The notes under the pieces are model-generated. The model was not told the DNA's origin. It saw only the letters and a program-made list of their open reading frames with translations, and ran no database searches. A DNA stretch of 34,956 bases from a virus. The DNA is taken from IMG/VR virus record IMGVR_UViG_3300029260_000255, positions 1-34,956 of that record; one strand, written 5' to 3'. Below, piece by piece: positions 1-10,229 of this stretch; position 1 is the stretch's first letter, and every line of letters starts with the position of its first letter. Both the position numbers and the translations under genes were made by a program.

Positions 1-2142
1 AGTAGTGTAAACTTTACATGCCCCGCCAACATCACCTCTATTTTTAACAGATAATTTAACAGGACAATACGCTTCACATTCAAATCCTGTATTATTGCAT
101 GGTCCTTCTAACTGTATTTGTACTAAAGATGGAGCTGCATTAGGTTTTGGTACTACCATCATAGCATAACCTGGTGCGTTTTGAGTTAAAGTAACACCAC
201 CCGAAGCTTGATCAGTATAAGGCCCCATAACAATTGATGCACCTGCAACAAACGCAGGAATGTTAGGATCCCAAATATGCGATAGTCCATCATACGTTAT
301 ACCATTTGAACCAAGCGCATTTGTAATTGTTCCATCAACTCCCCCAACACCTGAAGTTAAACAGGAATCAAATCCTGGAGGGCAAGGGCATGGACTTCCT
401 CCACCAGCTATACTTCCTATTGCTCCTTGGAGATAACCAAAAATTGGAGAAGAATATTCACTTGCACTATTACCATCATAAGTCCATGTACATTTATCAG
501 GAACGTTAAATGATTTCAGACGAATAATAACAGCTCCTGTTGCTGCGCCCGCATCCATATCTATATTGTATTGCCCATTTGATAAGTTAGTTCCATTAAA
601 ACTTCCTCCACAAGGAGCAATAGGAATAGCAGTACATGGTGTAATTGACCGAACTATACCAGGTACTCTTGCTCCTGTTGATTGCACATCAGAAGCTGTA
701 ATTCCTGCATTCCAATCTGGAGACCAAGTTTGCCCTACATAATCTTCAGGTGGCAATGGATTAAATTGACCAGGAGTACCTGTATTAGATACGTCTTTAT
801 ACTCTCTTGGGCCAACTTGCACTGCCCAATTTTGAACTCCTCCTCCATCCAAAGCATCAAATTGCATTTTATAAACACCAACAGCAACAGGCGTTACTCC
901 ATAAGGATCTTCATATATCCAGTCTGATAATCCTAAAACCCCATTTGGTTGCCCTAATGGAACAACACCAGCTGCTGAAAAAGAGTCACCATTATAATAA
1001 TAAGAATTAGGATTAGTATTACCCCAGTTATCTACAGGTACATGATAGAAAGTTGTATCTACTACGTAATCACAAACATCTGCAAGAGGTGTTTTAGTTA
1101 ATTGACCAGCTGGAGTTTGATCATCTTCCAAGTCCCCAAATTGAGTTGATGAAAGTATAGGCGCTAATAATTCGGGACACTTAACATCAATACCCCACCA
1201 TGTTGATGTACAAGGACCAACTACACTTACCTTTAAATCTGTTTGAGGTATCCCTGGAGGAGATGGCACTACCATAACTGCTGGTTTAACTGATAAACCA
1301 CACGCCTGAAATTGAGTATTTCCTCCTGCAGAAAATGGCATTAAGTTTGGAGCTAAAGCAACATTGTTATTATAAGGACTTGCAGGAACTCCTAATGCTG
1401 TACTACAAGTTGAAATGCTTGTACTACAATTACAGTTACTTGTAGACTTATCAATACAATTCCAATTTAATAATGTAGATTGATAATCTCCTGTATTATT
1501 AACTATTCCTGTCCATCCAATCGGAGAAATTATACTACCTAATGGTTGGTTGACATTGGATATATTAAAAATTGATGAAGCATAATTATAATCATAAATT
1601 GTTCCAAGTGATTGTGAATTAACAGTCCCAAGTCCTGTTTTAATTAAAGGCCCAACTGGACTTTGTAGAGATAAACATGGATTTCCAGATGCATAAGTTG
1701 GACTATCAAAACCTCCGATAAGTCCTTTTAAATAACCACCTGTTAGCTGAGAATATTCTGATCTTTTTATCTCACCATAAGGAGTTGATGGACTAACGTA
1801 AGTCCATGTACATTGATCTGGAACAGGGAAATAAGTGCTGTTGTTAAGGCCAGGACTAAAAGTAATAATAGCTGCACCTGGAAGGCTACCCATACCAAAT
1901 ACAATGTTATATTCACCAGTTGATCCACCGTTAAAGTAAAAAGGATCACCGCAAGGTATTATACATGATTCGCAAGGAACCGCAGCTAATAAAATACCAT
2001 TTGATATTTCACGAACAAAACCTCCAAAGGCATAAAATCCGTCAGGGGATGGACTTGAAAGAGCAGCATCACTAAAAAATGCAGTAGCTGAAAAGAAAGA
2101 AGTTCCACTCCAGTATACTTGTAGTTGATTATTACACGACAT
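1..2142 (-). CDS. Cys-rich tail-tip/adhesin-like protein, partial (3' end outside window)
   Basis: An open frame runs from an ATG at 2142 to base 1 with no stop, so 714 residues are visible and the C-terminus is missing. I recognise no catalytic domain. The protein is rich in Cys, Gly, Pro, Asn and Ser and contains a large internal duplication: the motif VPDQCTWTY near base 1812 recurs as VPDKCTWTY near base 492, exactly 440 codons later, and a later MVVP segment followed by a GPC motif also recurs (near 1275 and 159). Each unit looks like a beta-rich extracellular module with paired cysteines. It lies directly downstream of the giant tail protein with a long AT-rich leader, so a distal tail or receptor-binding role is inferred from position and composition. 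The start is chosen because it opens the frame after the preceding stop and has the AT-rich leader typical of this genome. Confidence 0.8.
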   Translation of the reverse strand, partial: MSCNNQLQVYWSGTSFFSATAFFSDAALSSPSPDGFYAFGGFVREISNGILLAAVPCESCIIPCGDPFYFNGGSTGEYNIVFGMGSLPGAAIITFSPGLNNSTYFPVPDQCTWTYVSPSTPYGEIKRSEYSQLTGGYLKGLIGGFDSPTYASGNPCLSLQSPVGPLIKTGLGTVNSQSLGTIYDYNYASSIFNISNVNQPLGSIISPIGWTGIVNNTGDYQSTLLNWNCIDKSTSNCNCSTSISTCSTALGVPASPYNNNVALAPNLMPFSAGGNTQFQACGLSVKPAVMVVPSPPGIPQTDLKVSVVGPCTSTWWGIDVKCPELLAPILSSTQFGDLEDDQTPAGQLTKTPLADVCDYVVDTTFYHVPVDNWGNTNPNSYYYNGDSFSAAGVVPLGQPNGVLGLSDWIYEDPYGVTPVAVGVYKMQFDALDGGGVQNWAVQVGPREYKDVSNTGTPGQFNPLPPEDYVGQTWSPDWNAGITASDVQSTGARVPGIVRSITPCTAIPIAPCGGSFNGTNLSNGQYNIDMDAGAATGAVIIRLKSFNVPDKCTWTYDGNSASEYSSPIFGYLQGAIGSIAGGGSPCPCPPGFDSCLTSGVGGVDGTITNALGSNGITYDGLSHIWDPNIPAFVAGASIVMGPYTDQASGGVTLTQNAPGYAMMVVPKPNAAPSLVQIQLEGPCNNTGFECEAYCPVKLSVKNRGDVGGACKVYTT

Positions 2143-2175
2143 ATTTATATATATTTTTTATTTTATTTAATTTAA

Positions 2176-5100
2176 TTAAGGACAAACTCCTGTATTTATT
2201 ACTTCACCATTAACGCCTATTTGAACCCAATTTTTAGGACCAATTGTAGGGCCAGGGCCCGCTGTTACAATATAAAAACCAGTTGCTAAATAACTGCCAG
2301 CATCACAACCATCTCCTCCGAAAACAATGTTCCCTAATTGAGGTATAGATCCTGTACCATTAAATCCTAATAGACCAAGATTACCTGGAGTATTACTATC
2401 TGTAGTACATACTTGTGATACATTTTGTGTTACAGGACCAAAGTAAGCTTGCTCACATGGAACAATACATTCACAACATGCCTCAACAGCACTATTAGGA
2501 CAGTAGCATACAAATAAATTGTTTTCAAGAACAAATTCCCAAACTAAATATAAGTATTGATTACCAAGTGGTTGATTAAATGCTAACTCAGTTCCTTGGA
2601 ATACTCCAGGACTTGGATTAGTATATGTACCACCATTAACTACAGTAGCTGTTGCTAATAAATTAGCAATATCTCCAGGACTATTATTATATAAAGTATT
2701 AGAAGATAATAGTTTAAGCTTATGAATTAATGGATCAAAATTAAAATTATCAGGAAGTATTCTCTGAGTTCTAAGTGTTATGTCTGAAACAGTAGAAGGA
2801 TAATTACCCTGTCCCCTTATTCCTGTACTTACTGAATATTCAGAAGCCTGTGGTACAACTAATACTGCAGGAGAAAATCCTGTAAAATTACTGATGTATG
2901 AACCGTCTGTCCATCTATAATTAGTATGTATAGTTTCAGTAGCATAATTAGCTGAGTTAACTACTACCTGTATAAGTGTTAGAGGAATTTCAGGCGCACA
3001 CTCTAATGTAATTTCGTAAGTAGCTGGTGCATTAACTACTGTAATTTCTACTGCAGCAATATTAGGAGTTGCTGTATTTTTCAAAAAACTAAAAGGTGTA
3101 GTTGAAGCAGTAGTTAAAGTTCCTGAAGTAAAAGTAGTATTATTCCAAACAACATTAATAATAATACTTCCTGAAGTTATAATATAAGGTATATTAATGA
3201 CACCTGTACCCGTTCCTAAATCAACATCATATAAAAGAGTTGTACTAATTCCTAATTGACTAATAGTTGTGTTACAAGGAAGTTTTTGTTTTGGTCTTGG
3301 TACTGATTCATTGTTGATAGTTAACACATACTCATTCATATAAGGATCATAAGCCCCTAATTTTTGACTTGTTAAAGTTTCAGTAAATCTATCTCTAAAA
3401 AATGAGTTCATACCAAAGCGAGAAACAAGTTGTAATTGATCATTAGTTCGATCTGAACCTCTTAAATTAAGTACAGTACCTCTTTTAGCATCTGTAAAAA
3501 ATATTTCACTTCCCCAAACAGCAAAACTTTCAGGATTAAAACTAATACCAAATTCTTCTATCCTCGCTACCTGTGTACCTAATACTTCTTTTACTGATGC
3601 AATTGCCCCACCACCTGTAGAGTCTGTAATAACATTTTTACCTGTTAATACATAAGATATTCTGTCTTCTTGTAAAACTAATATATCTGTCTCTCTGGAA
3701 TGTAATATTTGTATAGGTCCAAAGGAAGTTTCTAAGTCTTTATAATTCACTAATCCTAAGTTAAATTCATTTAAATTATTAGAATTATTAGAATCACTAT
3801 AAACGCCACTATATGTTAATCCAGCAAACCGATCTGCCTCTTTAAAGTCTTGATTAGAAACGGCTAAAACTCTTTCTCCTAAATTAAAACTTTTACCTAC
3901 AGGACTATCTTGAATTCTAAAACTTTCTACACCATTCCCAAAAGTAAAACAGTTTATAAAATCTAAATCTGTAATCAAAGGAACACCTAAAGCAAAATCT
4001 TGATCTTGACCTCCATCATCTAAACTATATCCAGGACTTGGTACTAAAGAAAAAGTTCTTTCAGATTGATGATTTCGATTTACATCAATTTCTAATAAAT
4101 CAGAAGCATCATAAAACAAGTTTGGATCTGCATCTTGAGGTACTGTTTCCCATACTAATAACGATCCCCCTCTTGTTACTTCAATAAGAGTAGAACAATG
4201 ACCATTATAATATTCTGTCCATTCCCAACATCTGGGTATGCCACAAGAATTAACAAAATACATTGCTCCTGATGGCTCTTCACTTACTGAACACACAGCT
4301 TTAAAAGCATCATTCACACATCCCGAACTAAAACTAATTGTTAAGGAAGGAAGAAATGGACTTGTTAAAAGTGTAGTTGTACCTAAAGTATTCCTAAACT
4401 CAATTTCAGTTTCAAAACATTCATCTGCATTAGTACAATTCATTTGACTTAATAAGTCATCACCTACTGCCCATGTATAAAAATTTGGGTAGTCAGTTGT
4501 AGAAACAAAACTTTTATCATATCGTAATCTTTTACTATCACATTTTCCACCACCACCACCTCTCCAATTACTAATTTTTATTCTAATAGTTGATCCAGCA
4601 GGTATATCATAAGGAACTGGAGGGGTTACCGATTCATCTTCATTTAAAGAATAATTAGAAATACATCCAGATGAATATCTATCAGATCCCTTACTATCTT
4701 CTGCGTCTTTACTTTTATTTCCTCTATAATAACTTTTCTTTTGAGATTCAATAGTCCAGCCAGATGGTTTAAGTAACATATATAATCCAGCTAAAGATTT
4801 ATTCGTAATACCTTTTGATCCAAAGCCTTCAACTGCTAATACTGTAGTTTTTTCTTCGTCTTGAATTGGACCTGCAGTATCAACTTTTACTATAAGCTCA
4901 TCACCTACTTTTATTAAATTTTGGTTGTTACCATTTAATTGAAACCATACTAAACTTGGATCGTTTTCATTACTATAACCTGCTTCATTTTTACCAGTAC
5001 CATCTTGAGCATAAAATATATTAGAGAATACAGTAAAATAAGTTCCTTCACTTGGTTTAACTACAAACTTATAATGAGTAGCCCAATAAGGAGGTTTATT

Positions 5101-7494
5101 TTCAAGTGTTACTTTTATTTTGTTTTTATATACTGAAGTCTTAGGATCAAAAAATGTTGTATTATTATCACTTGTTAATACAGTAGATGCTCTACCTTGA
5201 TTATCCAAATATACAACCCCTGTTTCATAATCTCTGTTAGAATGTAAACTACCTTGATCTGCATCCAGAATATATCCAGCACTACATCCATATAAAACAA
5301 ACTCATAAAATAAGAAGTTACTTAGGCCACCAGCATCATAATATTGAGTAGCAGGGATAGCAAGACTAAATCCATCTGGAGTAGTTGCATCAGAAGTGTA
5401 TTCAAATCCTTGAGGAGAACAAAGGGCAGTTCCCGCTCCACCTGGGAACAGTTGATATGAACGACCTGAAACCTCTAATAATGAAACAGCATCTTGAAGT
5501 ACAGCAGGAGCAATAGGTGTTATATTAGCTATTGTTAATGTAGTAGCGGTAACCGCTGAAATTGTTGCTATAAACCCTGTTATATTATCTTTAACTATAT
5601 CACCAGCTAAAACGCCAAGGGGTGGATATTGAGTGGTATCAGTAAAATCTACACCACTCTCATCTGTTAAAAGCCCTGCTGTACAAGGTCCTAAAGCAAC
5701 AGTTAATGGAGGTACTTGTGGACCACAATAAGTTATTCCACTTCCAAAAGCAGTAGAAGTACAAGGAGCAGGAAAAGATGTTGTAGGAAAAACACAGGTA
5801 TCTCCAGTAAATCTACCACCATTTACTAATTCAAAACCTGTTGATGGTTCTATTGCTAATGCTTCTGAATAAAATTTATCTGTTAATGTTGTCCCTTGAT
5901 CAGAGTTATTACAAGGATAAAGATTTTGAGCCAATGTTCCTTGATTTTGAGCTAATGAGCCACCAATTCTATTTTTAAATTCTGTTGATGCACACATAGC
6001 AGCCACATTAGGAAATCCACCAATTGTAGCAACAGTATATGTCATACTTATAGTAAACGGAGATTCTTGAGTATATCCACTTGAAGTTACAGTTTGAGAA
6101 GACATTTCAAATCTAAAGTTAAATACTACGCCTTCTGGAATACCAGTTGGTAAATCAACATCTACTTTTGATAAATCCCATGTAATTACAGAGTCAACTC
6201 CTGGATCCCCTGGCCCTATAGTATAAGCTAAAGTAGAAAGAAAAGGATTAGGAACAGTATCATCACCTAATGTTACACCTGAAATCTCTTCTGAAAATGG
6301 TTGAGTATTATAAGTTATTTTTATTTCATTTCCATCTGGAGCATCTTTAATATCATACCCATCTATGTAGTTACCATAAACTAATCTATTTCCTTGAATA
6401 GTTTGAGCTTTAGCAATTCTTGGAACATTATCATATAATCTTAATAATTCATCTGATCCTAACGTAGTATATATTTCACTATTGTCAAATAAAATAGTCT
6501 TAAAATCATTATTAGCCCATCCCTCGTTTACTTTGTTATATCTTTTAATTACATATATAACATTACTTGTGGTCTGTTTGTAAAGTAAATCTACTTCTAC
6601 TACTTGTTTTGGTCCTGTAGAAAAAGTAACATTACAAGCATTAAATCTGTTAAACATACCAGCATTTAAATAGGTTTGAATACTAAATTCAAATGTCAAA
6701 GGTTGAAATGCGGGAACTGAAAATAAAGATATAGCACTATATCCACCATCTTCATATCTATACCTATAAGCAAAAGATAAAAATCTTGTCTTTATATAAT
6801 TTTCTTGTCCTCCAACTACTATTTCATCAGGCAATAAAACATTATTTGCTGTAGGTGGTTCAATATTAATTAATTGTACAGAAGGAGTTGCTAAAGGACG
6901 AATCCCTGGTGTACCTACACCATATTCCTCATAGCCAGGTGGCTTTACAATTACACTAATATCCTCTTCAACTAACTGATCTAAACCTGAAGGAAGTGGA
7001 AGTAAATATCCTGGTGGTGATTTTTGTACGTTTATAACTCTTGGAGGATTTAAATCATCAGTAAAAAATAAAAGATCTTCTATTTTACTAACACCTGTAA
7101 TTAAAAATTCTTTATCAAAATTTAAAACTTGAGTACTAATAACATGATACACTAACGTAGATGTTTGTGTATTGTAAGAAACTATTAAATCAACTTTACC
7201 TGTAACAATAGAAAGTGAATTATCAGGATCAGTTATAAACCAGTAAAGAGTTTCATTAACCCCATCTTCATAACAACCAATCGTTCTTGCTGATGGACTT
7301 ATGTTTTCTCCTAAAAACTGAACTGCTGTAAGAGCAGTGTTACCTTTAGAATTTTCTACAGCTCCTATTTCAGTAGCTTCAGTAGATCCTAAACGTACAT
7401 TAAGAGCGTCTATATATTCACCTGGTGGAACTAAACGTTCATCCACGCTTTTATTCATCTTACCACCTATGAAATTAGTTGATGATTTAGCCAT
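2176..7494 (-). CDS. Giant tail protein, nozzle/stabilization-like (1772 aa)
   Basis: This is the largest gene in the window. Its N-terminus carries the motif DERLVPPGEYIDALNVRLGS followed by IGAVENSKGN. From memory this pattern is typical of large tail proteins of Bacteroidota and marine podovirus-like phages, sometimes labelled stabilization or tail nozzle protein. The sequence is beta-rich throughout, with many short hydrophobic/Gly/Ser/Thr stretches and no catalytic motif that I can see. A short beta module (AGDIVKDNITGFIATISAV) sits near residues 620-670 and recurs in other virion proteins here. The last 120 residues are Cys-rich (CYCP, CCEC, IVPC), resembling the neighbouring protein at 1-2142. 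It follows the two connector genes with a 1-base gap, which fits assembly below the portal. The structural role is confident; nozzle identity is inferred. Confidence 0.85.
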   Translation of the reverse strand: MAKSSTNFIGGKMNKSVDERLVPPGEYIDALNVRLGSTEATEIGAVENSKGNTALTAVQFLGENISPSARTIGCYEDGVNETLYWFITDPDNSLSIVTGKVDLIVSYNTQTSTLVYHVISTQVLNFDKEFLITGVSKIEDLLFFTDDLNPPRVINVQKSPPGYLLPLPSGLDQLVEEDISVIVKPPGYEEYGVGTPGIRPLATPSVQLINIEPPTANNVLLPDEIVVGGQENYIKTRFLSFAYRYRYEDGGYSAISLFSVPAFQPLTFEFSIQTYLNAGMFNRFNACNVTFSTGPKQVVEVDLLYKQTTSNVIYVIKRYNKVNEGWANNDFKTILFDNSEIYTTLGSDELLRLYDNVPRIAKAQTIQGNRLVYGNYIDGYDIKDAPDGNEIKITYNTQPFSEEISGVTLGDDTVPNPFLSTLAYTIGPGDPGVDSVITWDLSKVDVDLPTGIPEGVVFNFRFEMSSQTVTSSGYTQESPFTISMTYTVATIGGFPNVAAMCASTEFKNRIGGSLAQNQGTLAQNLYPCNNSDQGTTLTDKFYSEALAIEPSTGFELVNGGRFTGDTCVFPTTSFPAPCTSTAFGSGITYCGPQVPPLTVALGPCTAGLLTDESGVDFTDTTQYPPLGVLAGDIVKDNITGFIATISAVTATTLTIANITPIAPAVLQDAVSLLEVSGRSYQLFPGGAGTALCSPQGFEYTSDATTPDGFSLAIPATQYYDAGGLSNFLFYEFVLYGCSAGYILDADQGSLHSNRDYETGVVYLDNQGRASTVLTSDNNTTFFDPKTSVYKNKIKVTLENKPPYWATHYKFVVKPSEGTYFTVFSNIFYAQDGTGKNEAGYSNENDPSLVWFQLNGNNQNLIKVGDELIVKVDTAGPIQDEEKTTVLAVEGFGSKGITNKSLAGLYMLLKPSGWTIESQKKSYYRGNKSKDAEDSKGSDRYSSGCISNYSLNEDESVTPPVPYDIPAGSTIRIKISNWRGGGGGKCDSKRLRYDKSFVSTTDYPNFYTWAVGDDLLSQMNCTNADECFETEIEFRNTLGTTTLLTSPFLPSLTISFSSGCVNDAFKAVCSVSEEPSGAMYFVNSCGIPRCWEWTEYYNGHCSTLIEVTRGGSLLVWETVPQDADPNLFYDASDLLEIDVNRNHQSERTFSLVPSPGYSLDDGGQDQDFALGVPLITDLDFINCFTFGNGVESFRIQDSPVGKSFNLGERVLAVSNQDFKEADRFAGLTYSGVYSDSNNSNNLNEFNLGLVNYKDLETSFGPIQILHSRETDILVLQEDRISYVLTGKNVITDSTGGGAIASVKEVLGTQVARIEEFGISFNPESFAVWGSEIFFTDAKRGTVLNLRGSDRTNDQLQLVSRFGMNSFFRDRFTETLTSQKLGAYDPYMNEYVLTINNESVPRPKQKLPCNTTISQLGISTTLLYDVDLGTGTGVINIPYIITSGSIIINVVWNNTTFTSGTLTTASTTPFSFLKNTATPNIAAVEITVVNAPATYEITLECAPEIPLTLIQVVVNSANYATETIHTNYRWTDGSYISNFTGFSPAVLVVPQASEYSVSTGIRGQGNYPSTVSDITLRTQRILPDNFNFDPLIHKLKLLSSNTLYNNSPGDIANLLATATVVNGGTYTNPSPGVFQGTELAFNQPLGNQYLYLVWEFVLENNLFVCYCPNSAVEACCECIVPCEQAYFGPVTQNVSQVCTTDSNTPGNLGLLGFNGTGSIPQLGNIVFGGDGCDAGSYLATGFYIVTAGPGPTIGPKNWVQIGVNGEVINTGVCP

Positions 7495-7495
7495 A

Positions 7496-8416
7496 TTATT
7501 TTATCAATTTATTCTGACCTCTCATATTCATTAAAAGTCTTCCTGGATGTATATTACTTAATCTTATTTTAGCATTTCTTAATAAAGAAGATTTATCTTT
7601 TCTTGCTCTATTAATAATATATTCTTGCGCTCCATGTTTACTGTTTAAAATAGCATATTTAATATATGCATAAATAAAGTCTTCAAACATTTTATTTACA
7701 CTTACACTTGAGTCATCACCATTTTCCATTCCATCAGAAACATATTCTAATACCACATACTTACCTGCCATTACTGATGTAAAATTAATTACACCTCCCT
7801 TTTTATTAATACTAAAAGTAGGGTTTATGTTTGCTGTTTCTGTATTTAAACCAAATCTTCCTTGTACATTATAATCAAAAGCCCAGTTACCATCACAACA
7901 ATAACCCATTTGACCATTATAAGGACCACTTCCTAAATACATATTTTTTTGTTGACCAGCTAATCTTGCAATATCAAAGACAGAATTATGAGGTTTTAAA
8001 ACATTACCATCTACATCAAATAATATTTTACAGTCATGGTCTTGCAAGTAAGCTCCGCTCCAATTTGTTTGAATATTTTCAGTTAAAGGAAATAACATTC
8101 CATCTCTCATTTCTGAAACTCTTACCCAGTTAACATAATCTTGTGGTAATATAAATCTTAATTGATCACACACCCTTAACTCTAATATTTTTATTTCTTT
8201 CATTGCATCATAGTTCAATTCTTGAACTCCTCTTTTTGCATGAAATAATACTTGATAACGATTAATGTTATTAATTAATTCATTATTACCTTGATACATT
8301 AACATAAAATTATTTACAATATTTTCTAATGTAACATATTGATAAGAACCCCAATTCGCATCTTCAGGTACTATTCCTCCATTTTCGTAGTATTGATAAT
8401 CTGTAATATATGCCAT
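7496..8416 (-). CDS. Head-tail connector / tail ring protein (306 aa)
   Basis: The N-terminus is aromatic-rich and is followed by a mixed alpha/beta body and a helical C-terminus. The C-terminal segment (AKIRLSNIHPGRLLMNMRG, near residues 281-300) resembles, from memory, ring or tail-tubular proteins of crAss-like phages, where this family sits between portal and nozzle. An internal stretch, VCDQLRFILPQDYVNWVRVS (near residues 82-101), has the FxLPxDYV pattern common in P22 gp4/T7 gp11-type connectors. It is flanked by another connector-like gene (2-base gap upstream) and the giant tail protein (1-base gap downstream), so it likely joins portal to tail. No enzyme motif is visible. Exact ring identity is uncertain. 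Confidence 0.75.
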   Translation of the reverse strand: MAYITDYQYYENGGIVPEDANWGSYQYVTLENIVNNFMLMYQGNNELINNINRYQVLFHAKRGVQELNYDAMKEIKILELRVCDQLRFILPQDYVNWVRVSEMRDGMLFPLTENIQTNWSGAYLQDHDCKILFDVDGNVLKPHNSVFDIARLAGQQKNMYLGSGPYNGQMGYCCDGNWAFDYNVQGRFGLNTETANINPTFSINKKGGVINFTSVMAGKYVVLEYVSDGMENGDDSSVSVNKMFEDFIYAYIKYAILNSKHGAQEYIINRARKDKSSLLRNAKIRLSNIHPGRLLMNMRGQNKLIK

Positions 8417-8418
8417 AG

Positions 8419-9372
8419 TTAACTTGTTTCTTGTGTATCGTTATTTTCTTCAGTTGATCCAAAATTATAAACATCAGCCTCTCTAATTTCTATTCCTACA
8501 TACTGACAAATCTTTGCAATCAAAGTAGGTTCGTCAGAATCTGGTAATTCAAATTCTTGAAAGTCAGCTTGATTAGGATCAAATTGTGGTTCTCCTAATA
8601 ATAAATTTTGAAAAGTCCATCTTGGAGAAAGTGGATATCTTATATATTGTGCTTGTATATCTCCTACATTTAAAACAGTAGATGGATATACTGTAATTAT
8701 ATTTCCGTCCAGTACATACGCTGGATATGTTTTATTTGGAGCTGTTAACATGGAATTAGTTAAAAGAAATATTTTATTTTGATTTACTCTTTCTACTTCT
8801 CTAATATTAGTATTAGAATATATAGCATAACTATTTCCTACTGCTAAAAATATATCAGAACTTAAAGTAATTGTATTAGTACTTACTACCCCAGTTATAT
8901 ATGCTTGTTGTAGCGTACTTGTATTTACTACTATTGCACCTATTTTTGGCGTTGGTGCTGAAGCTGGTATTGTAGTCCATCCTACAGCTGCAGCATCTAT
9001 TAATTGATTAGTATTAACACCTGTTGCTGTTCCTGTAAATAAAACAGTAGAATAATAAAATAATTTATTTATTAGATAATAATCATTAGGCAAATTAAAT
9101 GTATTTGCATTTGCTTGACCTAAAAAAACTTGAGTAGAAAAACCATCCATTACCTCAACTAATCCTTTTGTTATATTAGCATATCCTGTTCCAGAAGTTC
9201 TTCCATTTTCTCTATTGATCCAATTATTATATGAATAAAAGTAGTCCTCAAACATATCCATTTGAGCTTGCTTTGCATAAAGGTTAAAGTCTTGTGGAGA
9301 TATATATCCGTAGTTATTTTTATTCGCTATTGCTAATACAGTATTTCTTACTTCGTTTATTGATGCCGCCAT
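8419..9372 (-). CDS. Head-tail connector / ring protein with inserted beta module (317 aa)
   Basis: The start (NEVRNTVLAIANKNNYGYIS, then FNLYAKQAQMDMFEDYF) has the helical N-terminal pattern I associate with connector or adaptor proteins of Bacteroidota podovirus-like phages. A FNLPNDYYLINKL stretch near residues 92-104 matches the xLPxDY pattern of the following gene, suggesting the two proteins are distantly related. Residues about 142-187 form an inserted beta module (IGAIVVNTSTLQQAYITGVV) also seen in other virion proteins in this window. The gene opens a new transcription unit: a -7 element lies 19 bases upstream of the ATG, just beyond a strong terminator. A head-tail joining role is inferred from sequence pattern and from its place between head genes and the giant tail gene. 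Confidence 0.75.
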   Translation of the reverse strand: MAASINEVRNTVLAIANKNNYGYISPQDFNLYAKQAQMDMFEDYFYSYNNWINRENGRTSGTGYANITKGLVEVMDGFSTQVFLGQANANTFNLPNDYYLINKLFYYSTVLFTGTATGVNTNQLIDAAAVGWTTIPASAPTPKIGAIVVNTSTLQQAYITGVVSTNTITLSSDIFLAVGNSYAIYSNTNIREVERVNQNKIFLLTNSMLTAPNKTYPAYVLDGNIITVYPSTVLNVGDIQAQYIRYPLSPRWTFQNLLLGEPQFDPNQADFQEFELPDSDEPTLIAKICQYVGIEIREADVYNFGSTEENNDTQETS

Positions 9373-9390
9373 ATTATTTAAACATTTTTA

Positions 9391-9398
9391 CAAAGATA
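9391..9398 (-). promoter_or_regulatory. Bacteroidota-type -7 promoter element TATCTTTG
   Basis: The minus strand reads TATCTTTGT, an exact fit to the Bacteroidota -7 consensus TAnnTTTG, 19 bases upstream of the connector gene starting at 9372. It lies immediately downstream of the U-tract of the terminator at 9401-9435. A clear -33 element is not evident because the upstream region is the terminator's T run. Confidence 0.75.
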
Positions 9399-9400
9399 AT

Positions 9401-9435
9401 AAAAAAAAAGAGGCCCACTTTATTTGTAGGCCTCT
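9401..9435 (-). terminator. Intrinsic terminator after the 257-aa structural gene
   Basis: Read on the minus strand, AGAGGCC pairs with GGCCTCT (7 bp, 13-base loop) and is followed directly by a run of eight T. It lies 20 bases past the stop of the gene ending at 9456 and reaches almost to the next promoter. Confidence 0.9.
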
Positions 9436-9455
9436 GTTAATATATATAATATAAC

Positions 9456-10229
9456 TTAAGCTAAAGTCACAGATGTTGCATATAATATTGGAGCTCCCGA
9501 TCCTGAAGGAGAAGCAATTAAAGGCATTTCATTTACAATATGTTTCCAGTTAGACTCTAATGTGTCAATCATAAGTTCTTCAAAAGCCATTTGCCAACTA
9601 TAATTAGCTTGTGCTTCTGAGATATTAATAGTTAGAGTGTCAGTAGCTGCAGTTTTAGTTCTATAAGTTAATTCAACAGGTGCAGTTCCAGCGCCTCCAA
9701 CTATTGGAGATGAATTAAGAACATTTTCTATGTTAACTAATCTACCTCCAAATCCATTTTGAGATATTACGACAGCAGCATCACTACCATTATCATCAAA
9801 AATTACACGATCTAATTGTAATGAAATGTCACTGTTTACTTTAGCAACTGTAGCAGTTCTACCAGAAGTAAAATTAACAACAACATCGCCTACTCTAACG
9901 TCAGTTTTAAAATTTCCAGAAGCAACTAAAAATTCAAAAGCAGCTGTAGCAGACCATATTTTAAATGTAGCTCCTGAAGCTTCTAAAGTAGCGTTACCGT
10001 TTCCAGAAATACTTAAAACAGTATCACTATCTACAGCAGTTACTGTAGACACAGTAAATGTTGCAGTATTTAAAACTACATATCCTACTGCTACCGTAGC
10101 ATTAAAGCCACCTGTAGCGAAAGTTAATTTACCAGTCGCAGCTCCCGAAGAAGTTCCTGCTATAGCTGGTGTAGCCATGTCCGCTGTTACACTGTAAAGC
10201 GGGAGAGGCACATTAATAAACTTTCCCAT
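9456..10229 (-). CDS. Small virion protein built from two beta modules (257 aa)
   Basis: A Gly/Ala/Val/Thr-rich beta protein with no catalytic motif. Two related modules are visible: VAVGYVVLNTATFTVSTVTA with VDSDTVLSI (residues about 42-76) and VRVGDVVVNFTSGRTATVAK with VNSDISLQL (about 106-145). The C-terminal third contains a predicted amphipathic helix (FEELMIDTLESNWKHIVNE). The gene starts at a TAATG overlap with the stop of the 111-aa gene, so the two are translationally coupled, and a strong terminator follows. The FINVPL start resembles the FLSIPV start of its neighbour, suggesting related N-termini. Head decoration or a minor head protein is the likeliest role, inferred from position after the capsid gene and from composition. 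Confidence 0.7.
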   Translation of the reverse strand: MGKFINVPLPLYSVTADMATPAIAGTSSGAATGKLTFATGGFNATVAVGYVVLNTATFTVSTVTAVDSDTVLSISGNGNATLEASGATFKIWSATAAFEFLVASGNFKTDVRVGDVVVNFTSGRTATVAKVNSDISLQLDRVIFDDNGSDAAVVISQNGFGGRLVNIENVLNSSPIVGGAGTAPVELTYRTKTAATDTLTINISEAQANYSWQMAFEELMIDTLESNWKHIVNEMPLIASPSGSGAPILYATSVTLA

